A DNA stretch of 53,877 nt from positions 1-53,877 of the forward strand of contig JBGAIL010000005.1 in assembly GCA_044225565.1 (NCBI GenBank), given 5' to 3'. The position numbers and the translations under genes are program-made. Shown here one piece after another: positions 44,863-53,877 of the stretch. The notes beneath the pieces are model-generated. The model worked only from the letters and a program-made list of their open reading frames with translations. It was not told where the DNA came from and did not search any database. Source of the stretch: CAVXAE01 sp044225565 (GTDB lineage Bacteria > Pseudomonadota > Gammaproteobacteria > Steroidobacterales > Steroidobacteraceae). Each line of letters opens with the position of its first letter. The stretch's first letter is position 1.

Positions 44863-45624
44863 GTGGAATTGCGGGGAAAGACGATAGTGATCACCGGCGC
44901 CGGCCGTGGAATCGGCCGTGCGGTCGCCGAAGATCTCGCGACGCGTGGCGCGAACCTGGCGCTGCTCGACTTGAACGAGCCGGATCTCGCGGAAACTACG
45001 GCCCGCTGCGCGAGACAAGGCGTGACCGCCCGCGCTTACCGGGCCAATACCGCGTCGGAAGACGAGGTCGTCGCCGCATTCGAGCAGATGGCCGGACAGT
45101 TCGGGCGGCTGGACGGCCTCGTGAACAACGCCGGCATCCTCCGCGATGCCATGCTCGTGAAGGTGAAGGACGGCCAGGTCGTCGGGAAGATGTCCCTCGC
45201 GCAGTGGCAGGCGGTGATCGACGTGAACCTCACCGGCGTGTTCCTCTGCGGCCGGGAAGCCGCCGAACGCATGATCCAGTTCGGGAACGGCGGGGTCATC
45301 ATCAATCTCTCGAGCATTTCCCACGCCGGCAACGCCGGGCAGTCGAACTACAGCGCAGCGAAAGCCGGCGTGACCGCCATGACCGTCACCTGGGCGAAAG
45401 AGCTCGCGCGATACGGGATCCGCGTCCTCTCGATCGCACCGGGCTTCGTGCGCACGCCGCTGGCGGAATCCATGAGGCCGGACATGCTGGCGAAGATGAG
45501 CGCGGGCGTGCCGCTCGGCCGCCTCGGCGAGCCCGCGGAGATCGCACACGCCGTGGCGTTCATTTTCGGGAACGACTTCTTCACCGGCCGCTGCCTGGAG
45601 CTGGATGGCGGACTGCGGCTCTGA
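44863..45624 (+). CDS. SDR, FabG-like 3-oxoacyl reductase family
   Basis: Classical SDR of 253 residues with GAGRGIG, the Asn of NNAGILRDAM, the catalytic Ser in NLSSISH, and YSAAK. It keeps the FabG-type IAPGFVRTPL. The GTG at 44863 with GGAGGAA upstream is preferred to an earlier in-frame ATG at 44785, because the extension is Arg-rich and overlaps the promoter region. The next gene begins on its last base (TGATG). A role in fatty-acid or secondary redox metabolism is likely. Confidence 0.9.
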   Translation: MELRGKTIVITGAGRGIGRAVAEDLATRGANLALLDLNEPDLAETTARCARQGVTARAYRANTASEDEVVAAFEQMAGQFGRLDGLVNNAGILRDAMLVKVKDGQVVGKMSLAQWQAVIDVNLTGVFLCGREAAERMIQFGNGGVIINLSSISHAGNAGQSNYSAAKAGVTAMTVTWAKELARYGIRVLSIAPGFVRTPLAESMRPDMLAKMSAGVPLGRLGEPAEIAHAVAFIFGNDFFTGRCLELDGGLRL

Positions 45625-46310
45625 TGACGAAGCCCGCCACCGAGTTCGTCCTCGTGCGCCACGGCGAGACCACCTGGAACGCCGACGGCCGCATCCAGGG
45701 ACACCTCGACATCCCGCTCAACGACGTGGGTCATCGGCAGGCCGCGGCGCTGGGCCAGCGATTCCGCTCTGAAACCTGTGACGCGCTCTATTCGAGCGAC
45801 CTGCAACGCGCCCTCGTCACGGCGAACGGCATAGCCGCTCACCACGGTCCGGTTCGCACGGACCTGCGCCTGCGCGAACGCCACCTCGGCGTCCTGCAGG
45901 GACTCACCCGGGACGAGGCAATGGCCCGGCATCCGTCGGCATGGGAGACGTTCAGGCGACGGCAGCCCGATGAGCCGCTCGAAGGTGGCGAGAGCCTGAG
46001 GGCTTTCTTTCTGCGGATCCACGAGTTCCTGAGGGAAGCCTGCGAACGGCACGCGGGCAAGCGGGTGCTGGTCGTGACGCACGGCGGCGTGCTGGATGCC
46101 GCATACCGCCTGGCGACGAATCGGCCGCTGGAAGCCCCCAGGGATTTTCCGATCCTCAACGCAGCGGTGAACACGCTTTCCTGCGATGGGCAGTGGCAGT
46201 TGAAGAGTTGGGGAGACGCGAGCCATCTGGCCCACGTGGAGGCTTCGCGCGGCCGCACCGGCGCCGACTTCATCGATCATGAGGCGCGTCCGTTCACTGC
46301 ATGCCGCTGA
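45624..46310 (+). CDS. Histidine phosphatase / phosphoglycerate-mutase-like enzyme
   Basis: Histidine phosphatase superfamily member of 228 residues. The phospho-acceptor is in LVRHGETTWN (R12, H13), with LYSSDLQRA and the second catalytic His in VVTHGGVLD. It could be a broad phosphatase or a GpmB-like protein. The start overlaps the previous stop by one base, so it is translationally coupled to the FabG-like gene. Its 3' end overlaps the convergent neighbour by 17 bases. Confidence 0.9.
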   Translation: MTKPATEFVLVRHGETTWNADGRIQGHLDIPLNDVGHRQAAALGQRFRSETCDALYSSDLQRALVTANGIAAHHGPVRTDLRLRERHLGVLQGLTRDEAMARHPSAWETFRRRQPDEPLEGGESLRAFFLRIHEFLREACERHAGKRVLVVTHGGVLDAAYRLATNRPLEAPRDFPILNAAVNTLSCDGQWQLKSWGDASHLAHVEASRGRTGADFIDHEARPFTACR

Positions 46311-46815
46311 GTGGTCCTGCGGGCTTGTCCGGCGAGGCGTCCCGCGCCGCCGCCTGCAGAGCCTCATATCCCGGGTGATCGGGGTTCTCGACGACGCTCC
46401 GCCACAGCGCATAGTGCTGGGCGAGTTGCGTCACGTATCCCGGGTCCCAGTCGAAGAGGGCCTCGAGCAGCTGAAGAAGTGCCGGCGCGAGCGCCGCCTG
46501 CGGCTGATGCGGATCGAGCGTCGCGCGCGGCCGGTCCAGATGGCCGTGGGGCCTCAGCCTGAGGGCGAGCTGGATGGTCGCGAGAGGCCGGGCGTCATTG
46601 GGCGTGCAGGCGCGCAGCTCGATGCGCCGGCAGTCGCACGCGTCGCAGAAGAATTCCCGGTAGATGTACACGCCGTCCGGCAGCCTCGGGTCGTCGTGGG
46701 CGTAGATGACGCCGACTTCCGTGCGGGCGAGCTTCGTGAACACCTTGTCGAAGGGCAGCATCCCTGCTTTCCAGACGGTGCGGCCCGTCTTTCGGCCGAA
46801 TCGTAGCAACATCAA
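46294..46815 (-). CDS. Conserved-type hypothetical protein with FCDACDCRR motif
   Basis: I do not recognise a function. The 173-residue protein has a compact Cys-rich motif EFFCDACDCRRIELRA (CxxCxC) around residue 57 that looks like a metal site or a short domain seen in uncharacterised bacterial proteins. The C-terminal third is helical and Gln/Ala/Pro-rich. It has no signal peptide or membrane segment. It overlaps the histidine phosphatase gene tail-to-tail by 17 bases. Later starts (MLPFDKVF) are possible. Confidence 0.65.
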   Translation of the reverse strand: MMLLRFGRKTGRTVWKAGMLPFDKVFTKLARTEVGVIYAHDDPRLPDGVYIYREFFCDACDCRRIELRACTPNDARPLATIQLALRLRPHGHLDRPRATLDPHQPQAALAPALLQLLEALFDWDPGYVTQLAQHYALWRSVVENPDHPGYEALQAAARDASPDKPAGPLSGMQ

Positions 46816-46882
46816 CTCAAATATTCATCCCCGATCTCAGGTTGCACTCTTCAAGGCCATTCCTGTGGCGGCGCACCATGAC

Positions 46883-48444
46883 TCAATATTCCAGGCGCCG
46901 CCGGATGAACACCACGTCTTCGCCGTCCAGCGACATCGTCAGCCGGTCGACGTCGCCGCGCGGACCGGTGGCGAAACTCAGCGACCAGCGGCGCTCCCGC
47001 TCGTCTTCCACGGTATCGAAACGCTCATAGTGGAAGTGCTGCAGCGGCCTGCGGACGCGATGGAACGCAAACTCCAGGATCTCCTGCTGCCGGATGATGG
47101 TCACGAGGCCATACGCCGGATGCTCGTACTCGCCGACGTAATCCTGCAGTGCATGCGCGGGAGTCGTACCTGCGACCCGCGCTGACTCCTGCTGAACGCG
47201 GGCCTTGCGCTCATCGTCCATCTCCTCTTGCCGCAGCCCCAGGAGGCGCTGTGACCACGGCGTCGGCGAAAGACCGAGCGCGCGCTCGTAGATGCCGTAA
47301 CTGATCGGGCCGGGGAGCGAAGCGGCCTGGTCGCCGATGACCAGCACGATGATGCCGATGCGATCGAGCGGCATGAACGAGATCTGTGAGTGGAACCCGG
47401 TCAAGCCACCGGTGTGAAAGCTGAGCAGATGCCCCCGGTAGGACGCCATGTTGCGGCCCATGCCCGCCACCGGATTCAGCGACTCCCACCAGCCACGGGT
47501 CTCTCCGCCGGCATTCACCCTGGCCATCGAAGGCTCCGAGGTCGCTTTCAGTACGGCGGACGACAGGATCTGCCCGCCCGCGTAACGACCTTCATTCATC
47601 AGCGCGATCATCCAGTGCGAGAGATCCTCGAGATTCGAGACTAGTGCGCCCGCCGGTGCCACGCCTTCGGGGATCTGAAACTCCGTCGTGGGATACAAGC
47701 CAGCCCCGTTGCGCCGTTCGCTGTAGCCGACGGCGTGGTCGGGCGCCTCGAGTCGCTCTGGAATGGACAGCCTCGTGCTGCGCATCTCGAGCGGGTCGAG
47801 GATGCGCGCCTTCACGAACTCCCCCCAGGGCTGCCCGGAAAGCCGCTCCACCACGCATCCCACACCGCCGTACATGAGATTGCATTGCTGTAAAGGAAGG
47901 TCTGCCGCAAAGGCGCGCTCGGCTCCAGGAACTTCAGCCGTGCACAGACTTCCTGCGGCGTGAGGTCGGCCTCGTACCACACCGTGTCGTGCCGGGAGAT
48001 GCCGGTGCGATGCGAGAGCATGTCGCGCAGCGTCACGCCGGCGTTCAGCGCATCGTCGTGGAATTCGATCTGCGGCACGAACTGGCGCACCGGCCGATCC
48101 CAGGAGAGCTTGCCCTCCTCCACCAGCAGGCCCGCGGCGACGGCGGTGAACAGCTTGGTGTTGGAGCCGATCGGGAACAACGTCTGTGGCGTCATCGGCA
48201 ATTTGCGACCGTAGTCCCGGTAGCCGTAGCCGCGGGCGAGCACCAGCTCATCGCCCACCACTACGCCCACCGCAACGCCTGCAGCATTCCACTCGCGCAT
48301 CAGTTGCTGCACGCGCGCGTCCAGCCCGCGCAGGCTTCGTGTCATCTGGGCAAGGCGGCCGGAGGCCGGCGCAGCCGACACAGCTGCGCCAATGAGCAGC
48401 GTCACGACGAGAGTGAAGCACGACCGCTTTCGTCTGACGCTCAT
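46883..48444 (-). pseudogene. Serine hydrolase (beta-lactamase fold) with a frameshift
   Basis: N-terminal part from the ATG at 48444: signal peptide, then SNTK (S94, K97) in PIGSNTKLF, followed by FLYSN. Near 47880-47886 the frame jumps by one base. After YSNA the expected NLMYGGVGCVVERLSG continues in the other frame to 46883, with FHTGGLTGF as third motif. The site is a short AT run (TTGCATT on the plus strand), consistent with a one-base deletion from a run of A. The start overlaps the S9 peptidase stop by four bases. A base error would restore a 520-residue enzyme. Confidence 0.82.
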
Positions 48445-51200
48445 GGCCTGGAAAGCCCGGGCTCCGGCCGGCCTGCGCCGGAAACCAGCTCCAGGCCGGT
48501 CTCGGTGCCCTTGAGCCTTGCCGGCACTCCTTCCGTCATCCATTTCGGCGGCGGGGCGCCGCGCAGGTAGTGGTCGAAGAACTGCTGCAGGCGAAGGGCG
48601 AAGTCTTCGGCGTACCGGCCGTCCACGCGATGGTTTCCCTGGTTGTACTGAAGCAGCCATGCCGGCTTGCCCAGGCGCCGCAAGGCCGTGAAGAACTCGA
48701 TGGCGTTCGCCAGCGGGCAGATCACATCGTCCCGCGTATGCATCAGCAGGATTGGCGTGCTCACCTCGTCGGCATGGAAGATGGCGGAGTTGCCGATGTA
48801 GAGATCCGGCCGCTCCCATAGCGTGGCGCCCATCCTGAGCTGACCGGTTTCGAACAACCCTTGCAGGCTCGCCCCGCCCGACGAGATCTGTGGATTCGGC
48901 AGCCACACTCCGCCATACGCGCTGACGAGATCCACCATCCCCGAAGAAGATGCCGCCGCGGCGAACAGCCCCGTGCTCGTGACGACGGAGTTGGTGGCTA
49001 TGCCTCCGAAACTGCATCCCTGCACGCCCAGTCGCGCGCCGTCCACCCATGGCATCGACTTCATGTGCTCCGCGGCGGACACGACTGCCCGTACTGCGTT
49101 GTCGCGCACCTTGCCGGTCTCAGAGTGGATGTCGGGTCTCACCACCACGTAACCGCGGCTGACGTAGGTGCGAATATTGATCTCGCAGCCCGTAGTGAGC
49201 GGCGCCGGCGGTGGATACAGGTTCAGGCCATCCGTCGAGAGCTCGTAATAGTTGAAGATGACGGGATATTTGTGGGCCGGGTCGAAGTCCTCGGGTCGAT
49301 AGACGATGGCCTGCGCTCGTGCGCCATCGTCGCGAGCCCAGGTCATCAGCTGCGCGTCGAGCCCGTTGAACGCCCGCTCCGGATGCAGATCGCTCAAGGC
49401 AGTGAACGCCCTGAAATCGGACGTCGCGAAGAAGTTGGGAGACTCCACTGCACTTTCGCGCCGCACGAGATAATGCTGCGCATGCTTCGCCCTGACGGGC
49501 ATCCAGCCCTCTCCAGTCGGAAGGTAGTACGCGTGATCGCTCATCGTCAGACGCTGCGGATTGGCCGCACCGTTCAGGCTGCGCGCGAAGAATCCGCTCT
49601 GCTTGCTCACCCGATCGAAGGCCGCCAGGATGAGGCGTTCTCCGGGAGCGAAGACGCGCTCCCGCAGCGGCGCATCGGAGCGCAGGGTGAATACGGTCCG
49701 ATGACGGATTCCGTATCCATTGGTGAGATTGACCGGCGGCTCGACGCCCCTGGGATCCAGCAACCACAGGTCGTAGGCGTCGTAGACCAGGACACCGGCG
49801 TCGTCCCGCAGCCAGCCGGCGATGCCGCGCAGCCTTTGCCAGGCAGGAGGACGCCATGCCGCGTCGAACCGGTACCAGCTGGTGGAGATGCCCCGGCCGA
49901 TGTCCCGCACCGCTCCCGAGCCGATCTCGCGACTCGAGAAGGATCCGCTCCCGGGATCGAAGTACACGACGAATCGGGCACCGGGCGAGAGCTGTGGACG
50001 ACCTTCCGCCGGCAGATTCCCTTTCGAGACCGGCACTCTGCGGCCATCGCGGAAGAACACGAGCTCGGTGGCCAGCTCCCCGGCGGCGTTCCAGTGATAC
50101 TCGCTGAGATCCGGGTTTCCCGCCCGGCGTTCCAACAGCGCCACCTCGCCGAGGGCAGCGTGGTAGGCCCTGTCGCCGAGCGTCTCGTTCGCCTGCTCGA
50201 TGCGCATCAAGGAGCGCTTTCCGATGTCGAGCAGCGCCGCGTAGCGGCGCACCGCCTTTCCCGCCGCGACATCCGCGAGTTGCTTGGACTGCAATCTCTC
50301 GTCCCGGTAGCTCCAGACGTCGACGTCCACCGCGTCCTCGCGCGGCCGGACCTGCGGCTCGACGGGCTCGAGATCGACCAGCAGCTGGCGGCCATCCCTG
50401 GAAAATCCGCGAATCTCGTGCAACCGCAATCCGGCATCGAGCCGGCCCGGATTTGCGAGCGGGTCGTCGGCCGCCACCTTGCTCGCCCGCGCCGCACCGA
50501 CGCCGTAGTGCCAGATCGATCGCCCCGGCTGTCCAGCGTCTCCGTCCTTCACCACGAAGGCCAGCTGCCGGCCGCTCCCGTCGAACACCACGCTGCCCGC
50601 GCCGCGACCTTCCCAGACCGTCTTCGCACGCCCGCCGGGGAGATCGATCCAGCGCAGCACCTGGGGATTCGTTCCGCTCACGAGCAGCAGCGCCCGACCG
50701 TCCTCACTGAAGAGATACGCGTCGACGCCCGGGAAGCGAAGCTCCTTGTGCGTCGCCAGCTCCCTGACGCGCAACTCCCGATCCGCGCTCTTCAGTCGAT
50801 ACGCGAGCCAGCGACCGCTCTTCGCAGGCAGCGCGTACGAGTCGACGCTTCCGAGCGGCTCGACGAAAGCGCTGCCGAGCGTGACGAGACCGAGCCCACC
50901 GTCCGTTCTCTGGAACACCAGCACGGCGCAAGCGTTCATCCGCTCGCACGCGAATCGGGCAGAAGACACTGCTGGCAATTCCAGCTTCCAGCGCGCGTCC
51001 GAGGACGTAGCGATCAGCCTCGAGGGCGATTCGCCAGCAAATATCGTGTAAGCCGCGTAACGGCCATCGTCACTGATGCGCGCTTCACCCACGGATGGCC
51101 ATGTGGCATGGGCATCTATCTGCAATCGCGGTTTCGCGGCTGGAAGCGAAGCGGACGCGAGCAACTGCACGCAAACCACAATGCCCGCAATCCACCTCAC
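48441..51200 (-). CDS. Prolyl-oligopeptidase-family (S9) peptidase
   Basis: Secreted or periplasmic serine peptidase of 919 residues. After a signal peptide comes a long beta-propeller-like region (to about 600), then an alpha/beta-hydrolase domain. The nucleophile is S730 in QGCSFGG, the Asp is in MHTRDDVIC and the His in GNHRVDG. It starts 25 bases after the STN receptor's stop and overlaps the serine hydrolase by four bases. It is longer than typical lasso-peptide isopeptidases. Breakdown of imported peptides is plausible. Confidence 0.92.
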   Translation of the reverse strand: MRWIAGIVVCVQLLASASLPAAKPRLQIDAHATWPSVGEARISDDGRYAAYTIFAGESPSRLIATSSDARWKLELPAVSSARFACERMNACAVLVFQRTDGGLGLVTLGSAFVEPLGSVDSYALPAKSGRWLAYRLKSADRELRVRELATHKELRFPGVDAYLFSEDGRALLLVSGTNPQVLRWIDLPGGRAKTVWEGRGAGSVVFDGSGRQLAFVVKDGDAGQPGRSIWHYGVGAARASKVAADDPLANPGRLDAGLRLHEIRGFSRDGRQLLVDLEPVEPQVRPREDAVDVDVWSYRDERLQSKQLADVAAGKAVRRYAALLDIGKRSLMRIEQANETLGDRAYHAALGEVALLERRAGNPDLSEYHWNAAGELATELVFFRDGRRVPVSKGNLPAEGRPQLSPGARFVVYFDPGSGSFSSREIGSGAVRDIGRGISTSWYRFDAAWRPPAWQRLRGIAGWLRDDAGVLVYDAYDLWLLDPRGVEPPVNLTNGYGIRHRTVFTLRSDAPLRERVFAPGERLILAAFDRVSKQSGFFARSLNGAANPQRLTMSDHAYYLPTGEGWMPVRAKHAQHYLVRRESAVESPNFFATSDFRAFTALSDLHPERAFNGLDAQLMTWARDDGARAQAIVYRPEDFDPAHKYPVIFNYYELSTDGLNLYPPPAPLTTGCEINIRTYVSRGYVVVRPDIHSETGKVRDNAVRAVVSAAEHMKSMPWVDGARLGVQGCSFGGIATNSVVTSTGLFAAAASSSGMVDLVSAYGGVWLPNPQISSGGASLQGLFETGQLRMGATLWERPDLYIGNSAIFHADEVSTPILLMHTRDDVICPLANAIEFFTALRRLGKPAWLLQYNQGNHRVDGRYAEDFALRLQQFFDHYLRGAPPPKWMTEGVPARLKGTETGLELVSGAGRPEPGLSRP

Positions 51201-51225
51201 GAGCCGGCGCTCGGCTACAGCCGAC

Positions 51226-53748
51226 TCACCACGAACGCGTAACGTTGAGCCCCACGGTGCGCGGCTGGATGTAGATGACCGTACCCGCCGCAGGATTTCC
51301 AGTATGCGTGCCGCGCTCGTCCGTCACGTTCGTCACGAACAGGTTCGTCGACCATCGGCCGGATGGCGACCGCAGCCCGGCGAGCGCATCCACCCGGGTA
51401 TACGAAGGGTAATTCTCCAGACCCTCCGAGCCGATGCTCGAGCCGCGCTTGCCCACGTAGTTCGCGGAACCGCCCAGGAATCCCGACAGGTCGTCGGTGA
51501 TGGGGAAGGACTGGTCCACGAACACGCGGCCGGACCACTCCATGCCGCCCGGCAGACGATCGCCCCGGCGCCCGGTCACGCTGCTCGTGATGGGAAAGTC
51601 CTCCGTGAGCACGGCATCGTTCCATACGATCCAGCCGCCGAGGGTCAGCCCGTCCATCGGGCGGCCTTCCACCGACAGCTCCACGCCCTGACTCTTCGCC
51701 TTGCCCGCATTGGCGTTATACGAGATGCCACTCTGTGACAGGCCCACCTGGATGTCCTGCCAGTCGATGTAGAAGAGCGAGGCATCCACGGACAACGCGC
51801 GGCCCAGGAAATCGCCCTTCAGGCCGATCTCGTAATTGTTGGACTTGTCGGGCCCGTACTGGCACGGCACGGCCGTGAGGATGCAGCTCGCGCCATTGGA
51901 TCCCCCGACGCGGTTGCCCGAAGCCAGGCGCGCGTAAACCATGACGTCCGGCGAGATCTTGAAGCTCGGCGTCACGAGATACGTGAACACATTCGCATCC
52001 GCGCGATTCGTCGCGCCGACGTCCGTAGCCGGCGGGCCGCCGCCGAAGAAGATGTTCTGCACGGTCGTGGTCTGGTCGGATTGCTTCAGCCGGCTCTGGC
52101 GGCCGCCCACCTGCACGTCCAGCCGGTCGGTGGCATGGAAGGTGAGGTTGGCGAACCCCGCGTACTCGTCGTACCTGGCGGGCGACGCCAGGGAGAATAC
52201 GAATCCGTTGGCGATGGGCTCCCCGGACACGCTGTCCACCGCCTCACCGTCGTACGTGATGAAAGCGTACTGGCTGGTGTAGTACGCGCCGAACATCGCG
52301 TCGACGCGAGTGCCGATTGGCGTGGCCACGCGGAATTCCTGCGTGAACCTCTCGATGTCGTCCCAGCGGCTGTTCTGCGCAGCGGCCGTGACGGGCTGGC
52401 CGTTCGCGTCCGTGCCGAAGAGGAAGGCGAGAAAGCTGAGATCGATCAGGTAGTCCGCCTTCTGGATGCCGTAACCCGTGATCGAGGTGAGGTCGAACCG
52501 CCCCACCTTGCCTTTCAGCGTCGCGCTGTAGGACTGGAACTGCTTCTCGTATCCGGTGGTCCCGCGCGGATGGCTCTGCTGGAACTCGCCCAGCGACACA
52601 TCGACGTCGCTGACGCCATACGCCCTGAAATCCTGGAAGATGGCATTGAGCTTCAGCGTCCAGTCACTCGATGGGCTCCACAACGCCGAGAGACGGCCCC
52701 CACTCACCTTCTGCTCATCGACGCCTTTCAAGCCCACCAGATCGTTGTCGATGAAGCCGGGCTCACGCCGCGTGAACCCGCTGATTCCGAGGGCGAGCGT
52801 CTCGGCGACCGGCACGTTGGCCGAGCCGCGCAGGTTGTATCCCAGCTCGTGGCCGTTGGTGACACTCGTGGTTCCTGCACTCACGCGCCCGCGAAAGCGG
52901 TCGGTGGAAGGATCCACCGTCACGTACTTGATCAGGCCACCCAGGCTGCTGGCGCCGTAAAGCGTGCCCTGCGGTCCGCGCAGGACTTCGACCCGCTCCA
53001 GATCGCCCGGATCGATGTCGGGCGTGAAGAAACCACCGGTCGCGGCGGTGTTGCCGCTGAACGGCACGTCATCGATGAGGATGGCCACCGTAGGAGGGCC
53101 GCCGCCCGTCGACATACCCCGGATCGTCACGGTCTGATTCACGCCCGAAGTCGCGGTGCCGATGCTCAGCCCGGGAATTCGCGTGGCGTAGTCCTGTAGC
53201 CGCAGCTGGTTGGTCTCGACGAGCTTCTGTGTGGACACCACCGAGACTGGCACCGGGACGTCCTGGAGACGCTCGGCGCGCTTCTGCGCCGTCACGATCA
53301 CCTCTTCGACGCCCTGTTCGGGAGACGGGTCCGCCTGTGACGCGACCGCACCTTCCGCGGACTGCGTCAGCTTGATCCGGCCGTTCTGGGCGGCCCGCGC
53401 AGTGCCGGCAGCGCTGATGGCCACCGTCCTCGCGTTCAGGAACTCGAACGTCAGGCCGGAGTTCCTGAGCAGCTCGCTCAGTGCGTCGGCCGGCGTGAAA
53501 CGCCCTTCGAGCCGCGGCGCAGTGATGCCGGCCGTGACGTCTTCCGCGGTGTAGATGACCTGCAGGCCCGTCTGCCGGGCAAGATCGTTGAGCGCATCGC
53601 GCAAGGGTTGCTCGGGAAGGCTCATCGCCACCGCAGCTGCGGCGGAATTCCCAGTCGCAGCTCCCTGCGCGGACAGGCTGCCCGCATGCAGGATGAACCC
53701 CACCATCGCCACGACCGCACTTCGACCCGCAGTGACCATCACGCTCAT
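51226..53748 (-). CDS. TonB-dependent receptor with STN domain (third STN receptor)
   Basis: Outer-membrane receptor of 840 residues. A signal peptide and STN domain (MSLPEQPLRDALNDLARQTG) precede the TonB box VEEVIVTAQKRAERLQ, a plug with EVLRGPQGTLYGASSLGG, and a barrel ending TRSW. No fecI-fecR is beside it within the window, so its regulator is either beyond the right edge or elsewhere. A strong concentric dyad lies 82-125 bases upstream of the start. The S9 peptidase and serine hydrolase follow on the same strand. Confidence 0.93.
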   Translation of the reverse strand: MSVMVTAGRSAVVAMVGFILHAGSLSAQGAATGNSAAAAVAMSLPEQPLRDALNDLARQTGLQVIYTAEDVTAGITAPRLEGRFTPADALSELLRNSGLTFEFLNARTVAISAAGTARAAQNGRIKLTQSAEGAVASQADPSPEQGVEEVIVTAQKRAERLQDVPVPVSVVSTQKLVETNQLRLQDYATRIPGLSIGTATSGVNQTVTIRGMSTGGGPPTVAILIDDVPFSGNTAATGGFFTPDIDPGDLERVEVLRGPQGTLYGASSLGGLIKYVTVDPSTDRFRGRVSAGTTSVTNGHELGYNLRGSANVPVAETLALGISGFTRREPGFIDNDLVGLKGVDEQKVSGGRLSALWSPSSDWTLKLNAIFQDFRAYGVSDVDVSLGEFQQSHPRGTTGYEKQFQSYSATLKGKVGRFDLTSITGYGIQKADYLIDLSFLAFLFGTDANGQPVTAAAQNSRWDDIERFTQEFRVATPIGTRVDAMFGAYYTSQYAFITYDGEAVDSVSGEPIANGFVFSLASPARYDEYAGFANLTFHATDRLDVQVGGRQSRLKQSDQTTTVQNIFFGGGPPATDVGATNRADANVFTYLVTPSFKISPDVMVYARLASGNRVGGSNGASCILTAVPCQYGPDKSNNYEIGLKGDFLGRALSVDASLFYIDWQDIQVGLSQSGISYNANAGKAKSQGVELSVEGRPMDGLTLGGWIVWNDAVLTEDFPITSSVTGRRGDRLPGGMEWSGRVFVDQSFPITDDLSGFLGGSANYVGKRGSSIGSEGLENYPSYTRVDALAGLRSPSGRWSTNLFVTNVTDERGTHTGNPAAGTVIYIQPRTVGLNVTRSW

Positions 53749-53829
53749 GATTTCCCCCCGGAAGCTTACGCTCAGGCCCGCCTGGAACCGGCCGGCCCGT
53801 TCTGCAAGCTGTGTGTCGGCTGCGCGGCC

Positions 53830-53873
53830 AAAGTCCTACCCGGGAGGCACCGGTGCTTGCGAGGTAGGACTTT
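53830..53873. promoter_or_regulatory. Concentric inverted repeats upstream of the STN receptor
   Basis: AAAGTCCTACC (53830-53840) and GGTAGGACTTT (53863-53873) are perfect 11-base arms. The palindrome GCACCGGTGC (53847-53856) shares the same centre. A T-run follows to 53875. It can be an operator of the receptor gene (start at 53748) or a bidirectional terminator at the edge of a neighbouring operon outside the window. Confidence 0.55.
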
Positions 53874-53877
53874 TTCC

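Noticed and set aside
48441..51200. Lasso-peptide isopeptidase (AtxE2-like) next to a TBDT
   Set aside because: The S9 fold and receptor neighbour fit, but the protein is clearly longer than those enzymes and no lasso precursor or maturation gene is seen nearby.
53749..53830. A GTTCC...CGTAAG promoter before the third STN receptor resembling the ECF promoter pair
   Set aside because: The spacing and the second box differ from GCCGTTCCGC-n15-CGTCTTA, so it does not fit.

Overview
This is a GC-rich, densely coded proteobacterial chromosome segment with no gap over 300 bases between genes. It carries four TonB-dependent receptors (TBDTs), three of them with an N-terminal STN signalling domain, and two FecI/FecR sigma/anti-sigma pairs. 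It also has Ca-type PQQ alcohol dehydrogenases and many secreted hydrolases. That mix suggests a nutrient-scavenging gammaproteobacterium of the Steroidobacter/Xanthomonadales kind, although sphingomonads look similar. The taxonomic guess is inference only.

Region 1 (0.2-4.9 kb): a LytS/LytTR-type two-component system, a tyrosine phosphatase, and a divergent IclR regulator / Rieske oxygenase pair with an IclR-like operator between them.

Region 2 (4.9-20.8 kb, all on the minus strand) is the most coherent part and looks like one catabolic supra-operon. In transcription order it has: an HpaE-like aldehyde dehydrogenase, an HpaR-like MarR regulator, small and large LigAB-type extradiol dioxygenase subunits, an AraC regulator, an aldehyde dehydrogenase, and a TTQ aromatic amine dehydrogenase with its maturation proteins (aauB, mauE, mauD, aauA). 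A c-type cytochrome, a TBDT, an MFS transporter and an SDR follow. Last come a class III PLP enzyme closely resembling ammonio-phospholyases (AGXT2L type) and an APH-family kinase. My reading is that arylethylamines (tyramine, dopamine) are oxidised by the quinoprotein. Beta-hydroxylated amines (octopamine or noradrenaline type) would instead be phosphorylated and then split by the phospholyase. Both routes would give arylacetaldehydes, then arylacetates, then homoprotocatechuate-type meta cleavage.

Region 3 (20.9-43.3 kb) holds two paralogous nutrient-acquisition loci. The first is divergent: a TBDT operon on the minus strand (TBDT, CocE hydrolase, serine hydrolase/SGNH esterase fusion, cytochrome b, sulfite-oxidase-like molybdoenzyme, PQQ dehydrogenase broken by one in-frame TAG) facing fecI-fecR on the plus strand. 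The second is collinear on the plus strand: fecI-fecR-TBDT-M19 dipeptidase-serine hydrolase-intact PQQ dehydrogenase. In the second locus an identical bipartite promoter (GCCGTTCCGC, 15 bases, CGTCTTA) lies before both fecI and the TBDT. Between the loci is a DUF1080 gene with a perfect LacI-type operator.

Region 4 (43.4-53.9 kb): an unusual SDR with a zinc-ribbon-like segment and a degenerate active site, a FabG-like SDR, a histidine phosphatase and a hypothetical gene. An STN-TBDT operon with an S9 peptidase and a frameshifted serine hydrolase ends the window. No rRNA, tRNA, CRISPR array, insertion sequence or phage gene was recognised.
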